Under the pieces are notes generated by a model. That model was not told the origin of the DNA and made no database searches. It saw only the letters and a program-made list of their open reading frames with translations. DNA of 34,913 bases from positions 1 through 34,913 of the forward strand of contig NZ_JAIXTC010000028.1 of NCBI RefSeq assembly GCF_027484365.1, given 5' to 3'. Below are positions 18,078 through 27,182 of this stretch, in pieces (position 1 is the first letter of the stretch; each line of letters starts with the position of its first letter). The translations under genes and the position numbers were made by a program. The stretch comes from Brevundimonas sp. (GTDB lineage: Bacteria > Pseudomonadota > Alphaproteobacteria > Caulobacterales > Caulobacteraceae).

Positions 18078-19004
18078 TCAGGCAGGAGGAAGCAGGAATG
18101 TGAGGGGAACGTCGAGGCGGCTGTTCCAGCTCTTCTCGTTGTGTTCGGCGGTCGGGAAGACGAGCGAGCGGAACCGGTCGGGACCCCAGCCCTCGGCGCG
18201 GATCACGCCGTCGATGCGCGACTGGAAGAAGGCGTAGAACTGGTCCAGCGTCTCGTCGCCGCGATCCATATAGAGCCGGTGGGTCGACGGATCGGGAAGG
18301 CCGGCGCGGATCACATCGGACCAGGCCTGGACCACGGCCTCGCGCCAGGTCTCCAGGGCGCCGCCTTCCAGCCGCTCCAGCCGAAGCGGCCAGTGGGTCG
18401 ACAGACAGCCGGCCGAGCCGAACACCTCGGGATGTTTCATCATCGCATAGAGCGAGATCAGGCCGCCCATGCTGGAGCCGGCGATGACCGTGTCGTCGCG
18501 GCCGGGCAGGGTCCGGTAGGCCGCGTCGATCATCGGCTTCAACTCGTCCACCAGGAACCGCAGATAGCCGTCGGACAGGGGCTCGCCTCCGTACATGCCG
18601 AGCAGGCTGGCCCGGACATCATCGGGCAGGGCGGCGATCAGGTCGGCGGGGACGTATTCGCGCAGCCGAAGCGGGGTGTTCCAGACGCCGACCACGATCG
18701 GGAGCCGGACCTGACCGGTCCCGGTCAGCCGCGTCAGATGCTCGTCCACGCCCCATTCGCCGAACCCGGAGCGCGAGGCGTCGAACAGGTTCTGGCCGTC
18801 GTGCATGTAGAGGACCGGATATCGCGCGTTGCTCCCGTCATAGCCGGGCGGCAGCCAGACGGTGACGTTGCGCGACGCCGCATGGGCCGAGGCCATGTCC
18901 GGGTACTCGACCAGCCGCCCTGCGGCCGGCGTCTCGGCCCGCGCTCCTCCTGCAAACGGGAGGGCGGCGAGGACAGACAGGAGGGTGCGGCGATCGAGGG
19001 TCAT
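18078..19004 (-). CDS. Exported alpha/beta-hydrolase of the putative esterase (esterase D/Fes-like) family
   Basis: The 308-residue protein has a cleavable N-terminal signal with a twin-arginine-like start (MTLDRRTLLSVLAALPFAGGARAE), then the VWLPPGYD and YMHDGQNLFD (66-75) strands typical of the PF00756 esterase fold. The nucleophile elbow is GSSMGG with Ser178. AEHNEKSW near the C-terminus carries the likely catalytic His. Family members hydrolyse acyl esters on sugars, phenolics or siderophores. Its start overlaps the stop of the MFS gene by four bases (ATGA), and the glucoamylase starts 10 bp after it, so it belongs to the starch operon. Why a starch operon needs an esterase is not evident; deacylation of esterified glucans is one possibility. 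Confidence 0.85.
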   Translation of the reverse strand: MTLDRRTLLSVLAALPFAGGARAETPAAGRLVEYPDMASAHAASRNVTVWLPPGYDGSNARYPVLYMHDGQNLFDASRSGFGEWGVDEHLTRLTGTGQVRLPIVVGVWNTPLRLREYVPADLIAALPDDVRASLLGMYGGEPLSDGYLRFLVDELKPMIDAAYRTLPGRDDTVIAGSSMGGLISLYAMMKHPEVFGSAGCLSTHWPLRLERLEGGALETWREAVVQAWSDVIRAGLPDPSTHRLYMDRGDETLDQFYAFFQSRIDGVIRAEGWGPDRFRSLVFPTAEHNEKSWNSRLDVPLTFLLPPA

Positions 19005-20524
19005 GCCGGCCTCGGCTCCTTCACGAACAGGGCGCAGACGGCGGCGAGGAAGAAGGATCCGCCGCCGATGACCAGGGCCCAGATCGCCTCGCCGCCGAAC
19101 AGGTGCTTCAGGATCAGCCCGAGGATCGTCGCGGCGACCAACTGGGGTACGACAATGAAAATATTGAAGATTCCCATATAGACCCCCATCTTCCGACCGG
19201 GCACCGCGCCCGACAGGATGGCGTAGGGCATCGACAGGATCGAGGCCCATGCGAAGCCGACGCCGATCATCGGAATCCACAGCAGGGCCGGGTCGCGGAT
19301 CAGGGCGACGCCGATGAGGCCAAGTCCGCCCAGCATCAGGTTGATGGCGTGGGCACCCCGGCGGCCGGTCTTTCGCGCCAGCACCGGGATGGCGAAGGCG
19401 GCCAGGGCCGCGACCCCGTTGTAGACGCCGAACAGGACCCCGACCCAATCCGCCCCGGTGTTGTAGGCGGTCGAGCTGGTGTCGCTGGTTCCGTAGTGGA
19501 CGGCGGTGACGGCGGCGGTGGTGTAGATCCACATGGCGAACAGGGCGAACCAGCTGAAGAACTGGACCACGGCCAGGCCGCGCATCGCCTCGGGCATGCG
19601 GAAGATGTCATCGACGATCTCGGTCACACCGTTGGTGGTCTTCGCCGCATGCAGGGCGCCGACGATGATCTGCAGCATTCCGAAGGCGGCGATCCCGCCG
19701 GCGGCGATATAGAGTTCCTTCTCCAGCCCGGTTACGGCGACGCCGATGACGCCGGCCGCGCCGACGACGGCCCAGATCAGACCGCCGAGGACATAGGCGC
19801 GCGAGGACCGGGCGGGCGCCTGTTCGTCGGTCGCCGGCTGACCGGGCAGGGCGCGTTGGGCGTCGAAGGCGGCGACCTGTTCGGGGCTGAATTCGCGGGT
19901 CGAGAAGACCGTCCAGAGCACCGCTGACAGCAGGCAGGCCGCACCGATGTAGAAGGCCCAGCGGACGCTGTCGGGGGTGACTCCCTCAGGCGCGGTCGAG
20001 GCGACGCCGAGGTTCGACAGGATCCAAGGCAGACAGGAGGCGAAAACCGCCCCCGTGCCGATGAAGAAGCTCTGCATCGCATAGCCGGCCGTCCGTTGTT
20101 CGTCGGGAAGGAGGTCGCCGACGAAGGCGCGGAACGGCTCCATGGTGATGTTGATCGAGGCGTCCATGATCCACAGCGTCGCCGCCGCGAACCAGAGCGT
20201 GGGGCTGTTGGGCATGGCCACGAGCGCCAGCGACGTCAGCACGGCACCGACGAGGAAATAGGGGCGGCGGCGGCCCAGCGGCGTCCAGGTCTTGTCGCTG
20301 AAATGGCCGATGATCGGCTGGACCAGAAGGCCGGTCAGAGGCGCCGCGATCCACAGGATGGCGAGCGAGTCGACCTCGGCGCCCAGGGTCTGGAAGATGC
20401 GGCTGGTGTTGGCGTTCTGAAGGCCGAATCCGATCTGGATGCCGAAGAAGCCGACGCACATGTTCATGATCGCCAGGGCGTTCATGCGCGGGCGGAGGGT
20501 CAGGATTCGGGAAGCGGCGGTCAT
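19001..20524 (-). CDS. MFS sugar transporter of the SLC45-like group (MalY-like maltose carrier)
   Basis: This is a 507-residue inner-membrane carrier with about 12 hydrophobic helices and a longer central loop (about 210-245, rich in Pro, Ala and Gln). The signature GHFSDKTWTPLGRRRPYF (73-90) is typical of the proton-coupled sugar carriers related to plant sucrose carriers and animal SLC45. The comparable carrier in the Caulobacter crescentus mal locus is MalY. It would move maltose or glucose released in the periplasm into the cytoplasm. Its ATG shares one base with the GH97 stop (TGATG) and its own stop overlaps the esterase start by four bases, so the genes are translationally coupled. 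Confidence 0.88.
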   Translation of the reverse strand: MTAASRILTLRPRMNALAIMNMCVGFFGIQIGFGLQNANTSRIFQTLGAEVDSLAILWIAAPLTGLLVQPIIGHFSDKTWTPLGRRRPYFLVGAVLTSLALVAMPNSPTLWFAAATLWIMDASINITMEPFRAFVGDLLPDEQRTAGYAMQSFFIGTGAVFASCLPWILSNLGVASTAPEGVTPDSVRWAFYIGAACLLSAVLWTVFSTREFSPEQVAAFDAQRALPGQPATDEQAPARSSRAYVLGGLIWAVVGAAGVIGVAVTGLEKELYIAAGGIAAFGMLQIIVGALHAAKTTNGVTEIVDDIFRMPEAMRGLAVVQFFSWFALFAMWIYTTAAVTAVHYGTSDTSSTAYNTGADWVGVLFGVYNGVAALAAFAIPVLARKTGRRGAHAINLMLGGLGLIGVALIRDPALLWIPMIGVGFAWASILSMPYAILSGAVPGRKMGVYMGIFNIFIVVPQLVAATILGLILKHLFGGEAIWALVIGGGSFFLAAVCALFVKEPRPA

Positions 20525-22608
20525 CAGCGGGCGCTCCCGAGGGGAACGAACCGGATCGCCTGCCCGCCGCCGGGTGCGAGCCGAAGCGTCAGGGTCTCGG
20601 CAGAGGTGACCTCGCGCTGTTCGATGACGATGTCGGTGCGGCTGCGAACGGTTCCGTCAGGCGCGGGGCCGTCGCGCCAGTCGGCGTTGGGACCGTCGCG
20701 ATAGATCTCTGCCCGGTAGCGGACCCCCGGTTCGAGGAAGCTGAGCGAGGCCGGCAGCACGCGCGGGTTCTCGTCGGTGATGGAGCCGAGGAACCACTCG
20801 CGCGATCCGCGTTCCTTCCTGACGACGGTGACGAAGTCACCGACCTCGCCGTTCAGCACACGGGTGTCGTCCCAGTCGACGGCGACGTCCTTGATGAACT
20901 GGAACGGCCCCGGATTGGCCTCGTAGTTTTCCAGCAGATCGGCGGCCATCTGGATCGGGCTGTAGATGGTGACGTAGAGGGCCAGCTGTTTGGCCCAGGT
21001 GGTGGCGACGCCGTCCGGGCTGCGGGTGACCATGCCGAAGATGCCGGGCGTATAGTCCATCGGCCCGGCCAGAAGACGGGTGAAGACCAGGTTGACCTCG
21101 TGCTCGGGGGGATTGCCCGGCTGGCCCCAGGCGCTGAACTCCATCCCGCGTGCACCCTCTCGTGACACCCAGTTCGGCCAGGTGCGGCGCAGGCCCGTAT
21201 CCTTGATCGGCTCGTGCGGATTGACGGCGACCTGACGTTCGGCGGCTGCGGCGACGACCGCGAGGTGGTGGCGGGCCATGGCCTGGCTCTCATGCCATGC
21301 GAGAGTGGGCCGGCCGTCCGGACCGGCGACCCGCGCGCCGCCGGCGTCGGCGACATAGCCGGTTTTCACCGTATGGATGCCGAGCCGCTGATAGAGGTCG
21401 AAACCGGCCTCCATCTGCTGTTCGTAGTGGAACGCGTTTCCGCCCGTCTCGTGGTGGCCGATGAGCTGGACCCCGCGTTCGTTGGCATAGGCTGAGAGCG
21501 CCTCGATGTCGAAATCGGGATAGGCCTCGGTGAAGGAATAGTCCCAGCCGTTGCCGAACCAGTCCCCGTCCCAGCCGACGTTCCAGCCCTCGACCAGCAC
21601 CCCGCCGAAGCCGTTCTCGGCGGCGAAATCGATGTGACGACGCGTATTCTCATTGGTCGCGCCGTGGCGGGAACCGCTGGCCCAGGTCTTCGTATCGAGG
21701 TGCATTTCCCACCAGACCCCGACGTATTTCATCGGCCGGAACCAGCTGACGTCGCCGATCGCATTGGGCTCGTTCAGGTTCAGGATCAGGGCGGACTCGA
21801 CCAGGCCTCCGGCCGTGTCGCTGATCTGCAGGGTGCGCCAGGGCGTGTTGAACGGGGCCGCGCGCTCTACGGCCGCATTGGTGAAGCCGGGCGTCAGGTC
21901 GGCGACGAACCGACGGCCCTCCGCACGGCGCAGGTTCATCCCGGCATAGTCGACCAGGGCCGCCTCATGGATCGAGACATGCAGGCCCGAATCCAGCCGC
22001 ATCGTCATCGGCGTCTGGGTGTTCGACGCCTCCTGGATCGAGGTGCGGTGGTAGAGATATTCCTCGCGGTTCCACTCGTGCGAGGGGATCCACCAGGCCT
22101 CGCCGTCCTCGGCGATGTTGAACTCGGTCAGTTCCGAGCCGATGCGGACCGTGGGCAGGGCGTCCTGCTGCGGGAACTCGTAGCGGAATCCGAGGCCGTC
22201 GTCATAGACGCGGAACACCACATCGAAGACGCGCGCCAGGGCGGTGCGCTCGCGCAGGTGGACGCGCAGTTCGCGATAGTGATTGCGGATGAACCGGCGT
22301 TCGCCCCAGGGCTGTTCCCAGGTGTCGTCATGGTCGCTCGCCGGTTCGGCGGAGACGACCAGATTCCGTTCCAGCTTGGGGGCGTCGGTCAGGATGAACC
22401 CCAGCCGCGAGGCGTCGATCACCGGCCGCCCGAGACGGCTGACCGAATAGCTGGGACGCCCGTCGCCGTCGGTCGTCACGCTGACCGTCAGGCTGCCGTC
22501 GGGCGAGGAGACGGTTACCGGCGCGGGCGCCGTCGTCTGGGCCAGGGCGGGCGACCAGAGGAGGGCCAGGGCGGCGGCCAGCATCGGGGCCAGCGATGGA
22601 ATACGCAT
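20524..22608 (-). CDS. GH97 alpha-glucosidase (SusB-like), periplasmic
   Basis: This 694-residue enzyme has a Sec signal (MRIPSLAPMLAAALALLWSPALAQ). It is built like SusB of Bacteroides: an N-terminal beta-super-sandwich (about 30-290), then a (beta/alpha)8 barrel (KYVGVWWEMHL, GFGGVLVEGWNVGWDGDW) and a C-terminal all-beta domain. The carboxylates that distinguish inverting members are visible: Glu387 in HHETGG, Glu466 in HEPIKDTGLRRTWPNW and Glu490 in REGARGMEF. This predicts an inverting alpha-glucosidase acting on maltooligosaccharides rather than a retaining alpha-galactosidase. The ATG at 22608 follows AGGGAGTG; upstream in-frame codons run into the promoter. It is the first gene of the four-gene operon and is divergent from the LacI regulator. 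Confidence 0.93.
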   Translation of the reverse strand: MRIPSLAPMLAAALALLWSPALAQTTAPAPVTVSSPDGSLTVSVTTDGDGRPSYSVSRLGRPVIDASRLGFILTDAPKLERNLVVSAEPASDHDDTWEQPWGERRFIRNHYRELRVHLRERTALARVFDVVFRVYDDGLGFRYEFPQQDALPTVRIGSELTEFNIAEDGEAWWIPSHEWNREEYLYHRTSIQEASNTQTPMTMRLDSGLHVSIHEAALVDYAGMNLRRAEGRRFVADLTPGFTNAAVERAAPFNTPWRTLQISDTAGGLVESALILNLNEPNAIGDVSWFRPMKYVGVWWEMHLDTKTWASGSRHGATNENTRRHIDFAAENGFGGVLVEGWNVGWDGDWFGNGWDYSFTEAYPDFDIEALSAYANERGVQLIGHHETGGNAFHYEQQMEAGFDLYQRLGIHTVKTGYVADAGGARVAGPDGRPTLAWHESQAMARHHLAVVAAAAERQVAVNPHEPIKDTGLRRTWPNWVSREGARGMEFSAWGQPGNPPEHEVNLVFTRLLAGPMDYTPGIFGMVTRSPDGVATTWAKQLALYVTIYSPIQMAADLLENYEANPGPFQFIKDVAVDWDDTRVLNGEVGDFVTVVRKERGSREWFLGSITDENPRVLPASLSFLEPGVRYRAEIYRDGPNADWRDGPAPDGTVRSRTDIVIEQREVTSAETLTLRLAPGGGQAIRFVPLGSAR

Positions 22609-22688
22609 AGGCTTCACTCCCTGTCGGCTTCTAAAGCGAAGCTCTTGCCAAGCGCCGCGCAACGGATGCAGATGCGGCGATGACGTGG

Positions 22689-22709
22689 TTTGCAGCAAAA
22701 TTTGCAGTA
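22689..22709. promoter_or_regulatory. Candidate LacI operator between GH97 operon and LacI gene
   Basis: TTTGCAGCAAAATTTGCAG contains the perfect dyad GCAAA-A-TTTGC (22695-22705). It lies 19 bp before the TTG start chosen for the LacI gene and about 90 bp before the GH97 start. It resembles the dyads near 27235 and 27381. Both autoregulation and control of the GH97 operon are plausible. Confidence 0.5.
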
Positions 22710-22723
22710 TCGGCGGGGCGGGC

Positions 22724-23737
22724 TTGAGCAAGCGGTCTACCCGACTGGAAGACATCGCGGCCCTGGCCGGGGTGTCGATCTCCACCGCTTCGCGAGCGCT
22801 GAACGACAGCCCGGCGGTCAACGCGCGCACCAAGCAGGCGATCTGGAAGCTGGCGCGCGAGCACGACTACCCGTTTCGCCGCTATATGCCCGCCGGACCG
22901 ATCGGCGCCTCGGGCACCATCGCGCTGGTGACGCCGCGTCCCCAGGGGCGGGAAGGGCGGCTGAGCGATCCCTTCTTCCTGGAGCTTCTGGCCGGCGTGG
23001 GGGAGGCGGCGCGCGAGCGCGGCTGCGACCTGGTGATGAGCCACGTCTCGCCGGCGAACATGGACGACCTCAACGCCGCCATGACGACCAGTCGTGCGGA
23101 CGGCGTGATCTTCCTCGGCCAGTCGACCCTGCACTCCGCCTTCAACCGCATGGCGGAGACGGACGGCCGGTTCGTGGTCTGGGGCGCCGAACTGCCGGAC
23201 CAGAACTACTGCTCGATCGGCTCGGACAACATTCACGGCGGGCGTCGGGCGACCGCGCACCTGGCCCGTCTGGGGCGCAAGCGCATCGTCTTCCTCGGCG
23301 ACCTCGACCCGCCGGAAGCCATGCAACGTCAGCGCGGCTATGCCGACGGCTGCGAGGCTGCGGGTCTGGGCGTCGATCCCGACCTGATCGTTCCGGCTCA
23401 TTTCGAGGTCGAAAGCGCGGAAGCCTCTGTGGACTCGATGATCCGTCGCGGCCTCGACTTCGACGGCATCGTCGCGGCGTCCGACCTGATCGCGCTCGGC
23501 GCCGTGCGCGCGCTTTTGCACGCGGGCAAACGGGTTCCCGAGGACGTCTCGGTCATCGGTTTCGACAATGTGCCCTTCAGCCGTTACAGCCGCCCGGCCT
23601 TGTCGACCATCGCCCAGGATACGATGAAGGCCGGCCGCCTGATGGTCTCCAAACTGCTGGACCACGCCGGCGAGGGCGGCGGGCGCTCCGAGCGCATCCC
23701 CACCGACCTGATCGTGCGCGAGACCTGCGGGGGCTGA
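22724..23737 (+). CDS. LacI-family transcriptional regulator of the starch locus
   Basis: The 337-residue protein has the LacI helix-turn-helix at its N-terminus (TRLEDIAALAGVSISTASRALN, about residues 6-27), a hinge helix, and a sugar-binding periplasmic-protein-like domain with GVIFLGQS, SIGSDNIHGGR and DGIVAASDLIALGAVRAL. A TTG start at 22724 behind GGCGGGGCGGG puts the helix-turn-helix at the usual place and leaves the dyad at 22695-22705 outside the gene. A GTG at 22685 would run through the dyad and add 13 residues. The gene is divergent from the GH97 operon and its stop lies only 2 bp from the convergent stop of the GH13 glucosidase. It is the likely maltose-responsive repressor of both flanking operons and the receptor; the inducer is inferred. 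Confidence 0.9.
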   Translation: MSKRSTRLEDIAALAGVSISTASRALNDSPAVNARTKQAIWKLAREHDYPFRRYMPAGPIGASGTIALVTPRPQGREGRLSDPFFLELLAGVGEAARERGCDLVMSHVSPANMDDLNAAMTTSRADGVIFLGQSTLHSAFNRMAETDGRFVVWGAELPDQNYCSIGSDNIHGGRRATAHLARLGRKRIVFLGDLDPPEAMQRQRGYADGCEAAGLGVDPDLIVPAHFEVESAEASVDSMIRRGLDFDGIVAASDLIALGAVRALLHAGKRVPEDVSVIGFDNVPFSRYSRPALSTIAQDTMKAGRLMVSKLLDHAGEGGGRSERIPTDLIVRETCGG

Positions 23738-23739
23738 TT

Positions 23740-25392
23740 TCATCCGGTCGGTCCCGACAGGATCATCCCGGCCATCGGAGCCAACGACCCCGAGAAGGCG
23801 TCGGACTGGTTCACGGTCTGAACAACGGACCAGCCAGAGGGCGGCGTCCAGGCGATCGGCTTGTGGCCGAGGTTGAAGGCGCACAGAAGGATCTCTTCGG
23901 CCGCCTCGCGTCGGAACAACAGCAGGTCGTTCGGGCCTTTCAACATGGTCATCGAGCCGATGCGAAGCGCGGGGTGGCTGTGACGCAGGCCGATCAAGCG
24001 ACGGGCCAGATTCAGGGTCGAGGCCGGATCCCGCTCCTGCGCTTCGGCGGCAAGGGCGCGATGACGGGGATCGACCGGCAGCCAGGGCTCGTGTTCGGAG
24101 AAGCCGGCGAAGCCGTTGTCCGTCTTCCACGGCATGGGCGTACGGGCGCCGTCGCGGCCCAGGGTGTCGGGCCAGTTGGCGATGGCCTCGGGATCGACCA
24201 GCCGCTCGAACGGCACCTCGGCCTGGGGCAGGCCCAGCTCCTCGCCCTGGTAGACGAAGACATTGCCGCGCAGCGACATCAGCAGCAGCAGGGCCATCTC
24301 GGCGAAGGCCTTGGTGTCGCGATCCTCGGCCCAGCGCGACACGGCGCGCGGCGCGTCATGGTTGGAAAAGGTCCAGGACGGCCAGCCCTCGCCCGGCGTG
24401 CCCGGCCACATCGCAGGACCCTTGTCGACCAGGTCGGTCGTCAGCCTCGGCGCGTAGAGATAGAGGAAGCCATAGGCCGACTGCAGCCGGTCCGATCCCT
24501 CCGTATAGAGTTTCATCTCCTCATTGGCCTTCTCGCCTCCGACCTCGGCGACGAGGAAGCGGTCGCCGGGATAGGCGTCCGTCGTCTGCCGCAGGCGGGT
24601 CAGGAAGTTGAGGATGTCGGGGTGTGACTGGTTGTGGTCGTGGTGCTGGAAGTCGAACGAGCGCGTGCGCTTGCCGGGCGTCAGGACCGGCGGATTGTCG
24701 GTCAGGGCCGGGTCGTGCATCGCGAAGTTCACAGCGTCGCAGCGGAATCCGTCCACGCCCCGGTCCATCCAGAAGCGGGCAACCGCCAGCAGCGCCTCCT
24801 GCACCTCCGGATTCCTCACGTTCAGCTGCGGCTGCTCCTTGAGGAAGTTGTGCATGTAGTACTGGCGTCGGCGCGCATCCCAGGTCCAGGCCGGGCCGCC
24901 GAAGACCGATTGCCAGTTCGAGGGCGGTGAGCCCTCCGGCTTCGCGTCGGCCCAGACGTACCAGTCCGCCTTTGGATTCGTCCGGTCCTGACGGCTCTCC
25001 CGGAACCAGGCGTGGGCGTCGGAGGTGTGGGAATAGACCTGGTCGATGATGACCTTCAGGCCCAGACCGTGGGCCTTTTCCACAAGGCGGTCGAAGTCCT
25101 CCATCGTGCCGAAGATCGGGTCGATGCCGACGTAGTCGGAGACGTCGTAGCCGAAGTCCTTCATCGGAGAGGTGAAGAAGGGCGACAGCCAGACGCCGTC
25201 CACGCCGAGCGAGGCGATGTACTCGAGGTGGGCGGTGATTCCCGGCAGGTCACCGATCCCGTCGCCGTTGGTGTCGGCGAAGCTGCGCGGATAGACCTGA
25301 TAGATGACGGCCCCGCGCCACCATTCGCGCACCGGCGCGGTCTCGCCCAGCGGCATCGAACGCAGGTCATGGCTCAGGAGTTCGGCTGTCAA
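23740..25392 (-). CDS. GH13 alpha-glucosidase (GH13_23-like), cytoplasmic
   Basis: This 550-residue protein without a signal peptide would split maltose and short maltooligosaccharides inside the cell. The GH13 regions are intact: DQVYSH (117-122), GFRCDAVNF with nucleophile Asp219, VAEVGG with acid/base Glu283, and SNHDAPR with Asp346. The YQVYPRSFADTNGDGIGDLPGI start and length match the alpha-glucosidase/oligo-1,6-glucosidase group common in proteobacteria. The start is taken as TTG at 25392, overlapping the amylase stop (TTGA) with a GAAGG upstream. The first ATG in frame (25356) has no ribosome site and would begin close to the barrel. It is the second gene of the alpha-amylase operon. 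Confidence 0.92.
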   Translation of the reverse strand: MTAELLSHDLRSMPLGETAPVREWWRGAVIYQVYPRSFADTNGDGIGDLPGITAHLEYIASLGVDGVWLSPFFTSPMKDFGYDVSDYVGIDPIFGTMEDFDRLVEKAHGLGLKVIIDQVYSHTSDAHAWFRESRQDRTNPKADWYVWADAKPEGSPPSNWQSVFGGPAWTWDARRRQYYMHNFLKEQPQLNVRNPEVQEALLAVARFWMDRGVDGFRCDAVNFAMHDPALTDNPPVLTPGKRTRSFDFQHHDHNQSHPDILNFLTRLRQTTDAYPGDRFLVAEVGGEKANEEMKLYTEGSDRLQSAYGFLYLYAPRLTTDLVDKGPAMWPGTPGEGWPSWTFSNHDAPRAVSRWAEDRDTKAFAEMALLLLMSLRGNVFVYQGEELGLPQAEVPFERLVDPEAIANWPDTLGRDGARTPMPWKTDNGFAGFSEHEPWLPVDPRHRALAAEAQERDPASTLNLARRLIGLRHSHPALRIGSMTMLKGPNDLLLFRREAAEEILLCAFNLGHKPIAWTPPSGWSVVQTVNQSDAFSGSLAPMAGMILSGPTG

Positions 25393-27182
25393 CGCGCACC
25401 TTCGGAAGTACAGATCATGTAGTCGAGTCCGGGCACGGTGACCCGGAGGCTGGCGGGCGCGGTCGCCGTCGCAGGGCAGGCACCGCGTGAGGAGGACCAG
25501 TCGGCCGAACCCGCGTCCACCTCGATATTGGCCGCGATCGGCCGGGTCGAGGTGTTGTAGACGATCAGGGTCTCGCCCTGCTGTCCGGGAAGGCGACGCG
25601 AGACCGCCAGCAGCCCCGGCGCCTCGGCGGCGAATCGTACGGTTTGCAGGCCGCGACGCAGCCGGACGTCCGCCTGGCGCAGGCCGGCCATTTCAGCGAT
25701 CGCGCGATAAACGGGGGCGTCGGTCGAGAATATCGGCCGGGCGCCGCCGATGATGCGGTCGTCGCGATAGGCGGGGACGCGGGTCTCGAACATGTCCTGG
25801 CGGGCGCCGCCGTAGCCGCCGTCGCCAGCGAAACCCTGTTCGTCGCCGTAGTAGATGGTCGGCGCGCCGCGGCTGAACATCATCAGGGCGTGGGCCAGGG
25901 TCTGGCGCTGGAGCAGCTCGGCGTCGGAAATGTCCGGCCTCGCCGTCAGGATGAAATTGCCGATCCGGCCCATGTCGTGGTTGCCGAGGAAGGTCGGCAG
26001 GCCCATCGCCCCGGTCTCGCCGCCTTCGTAGAGCGCATCGGCCGCGAACAGGCGCGCCAGCCGGTCCGGGGCCGCGTCCCGGGCCACGACGTCGGTGACG
26101 GTCGACTGGAAGCCGAAGTCGAGCACCGCCGGATAGCCATCGACCCGGGTGTAGCGGGCCAGCGCCGCAGGATCGGCGTCATAGACCTCGCCGAAGATGT
26201 GGAAATTGGGGATCCCGTTGGCCTCGGCGCGTTCGAGCATGGCGGGGACGAAGGCTTGCCAGAAGGCGGAGTTGACGTGCCGGGCCGTGTCGATCCGGAA
26301 GCCGTCGATCTTATACCGGTCGATCCAGTCGCCGAAGATTTCGATCATGCCCGCGACGACCCGGGGGTGTTCGGTCATCAGGTCGTCCAGGCCCGCGAAG
26401 TCGCCGTCCTGGCTGCTCTCGTTGCGGAACGTGGTGTCGCCGCGGTTGTGATAATAGATCGGGTCGTTGAGCCAGGCCGGAACCTTGACCGTCTCCTCGC
26501 CCGCCGGGACGTAGGGGGTGTAGGCGTAGTCCGGTCGGGTCAGACGATCGAAGTTCGATCCATCGAACCCGTCGTTTATGGCCTCGCCCTCCACGCCGCC
26601 GCGCCGGCCGACGGGATAGTCCGCCCGGCTGCGATAGGCGCAGTCGTTGGCCGGACACTCGCGATACCGGATCACATCGGCCGTGTGGTTGGCCACGATG
26701 TCCATATAGACCTTCATGTCGCGCGCATGGGCGGCCTCGACGAGGGCGCGCATGGCCGCATCGTCGCCGAAATGCGGATCGACCCGGGTGAAGTCGGTGA
26801 TCCAGTATCCGTGGGCGCCTGCGAACTCGCGCCCGGGCTCGCCCTGCACCGGCTTGTTCCGGAAGATCGGGGCCATCCAGATCGCGGTTGCGCCCAGGCC
26901 CTGGATATAGTCCAGCCGCCGCTCGACCCCGGCCAGGTCGCCCCCGTGGTAGAATCCTTCGTGAACGGGATCAAAGCCGTGATCCAGGCGTCCGCCCGGC
27001 AGGCCGCCCGTGTCATTGGACGCATCGCCGTTGTCGAACCGGTCGGGCAGCAGGAAATAGATGACCTCGTCCTGCGGCAGGCGGGCTCGATAGTCCTGCG
27101 CCTGGGCGACAGCGGCGCTCGAGAGGAGCCCGGCGGCGAAGCTCAAGGCCAGGCCGAGGCCGCGACGGAATGATGTCGTCAT
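25389..27182 (-). CDS. Periplasmic alpha-amylase, GH13 family
   Basis: This 597-residue enzyme has a Sec signal (MTTSFRRGLGLALSFAAGLLSSAAVAQAQ) and would cut internal alpha-1,4 bonds of dextrins in the periplasm or outside the cell. GH13 signatures: VIYFLLPDRFDNGD near the start, GGDLAGVERRLDYIQGLGATAIWMAPIF, DIVANHT (161-167), GFRIDTARH with nucleophile Asp298, FGEVYD with Glu332, and FLGNHDMGR with Asp403. A two-Cys loop (CPANDC) lies between barrel elements. The ATG at 27182 follows GGGAGGAG. It is the first gene of an operon with the GH13 glucosidase and is divergent from the TonB-dependent receptor. A MalS- or cyclomaltodextrinase-like specificity cannot be excluded. Confidence 0.92.
   Translation of the reverse strand: MTTSFRRGLGLALSFAAGLLSSAAVAQAQDYRARLPQDEVIYFLLPDRFDNGDASNDTGGLPGGRLDHGFDPVHEGFYHGGDLAGVERRLDYIQGLGATAIWMAPIFRNKPVQGEPGREFAGAHGYWITDFTRVDPHFGDDAAMRALVEAAHARDMKVYMDIVANHTADVIRYRECPANDCAYRSRADYPVGRRGGVEGEAINDGFDGSNFDRLTRPDYAYTPYVPAGEETVKVPAWLNDPIYYHNRGDTTFRNESSQDGDFAGLDDLMTEHPRVVAGMIEIFGDWIDRYKIDGFRIDTARHVNSAFWQAFVPAMLERAEANGIPNFHIFGEVYDADPAALARYTRVDGYPAVLDFGFQSTVTDVVARDAAPDRLARLFAADALYEGGETGAMGLPTFLGNHDMGRIGNFILTARPDISDAELLQRQTLAHALMMFSRGAPTIYYGDEQGFAGDGGYGGARQDMFETRVPAYRDDRIIGGARPIFSTDAPVYRAIAEMAGLRQADVRLRRGLQTVRFAAEAPGLLAVSRRLPGQQGETLIVYNTSTRPIAANIEVDAGSADWSSSRGACPATATAPASLRVTVPGLDYMICTSEGAR

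Noticed and set aside
15710..18103. 797-codon plus-strand frame opposite the glucoamylase
   Set aside because: Antisense shadow with Gly/Val/Gln-rich product; GH15 signatures are on the minus strand.
22690..24627. 645-codon plus-strand frame overlapping LacI and the GH13 glucosidase
   Set aside because: It is an alternative frame of LacI followed by antisense of GH13, with no recognisable domain.
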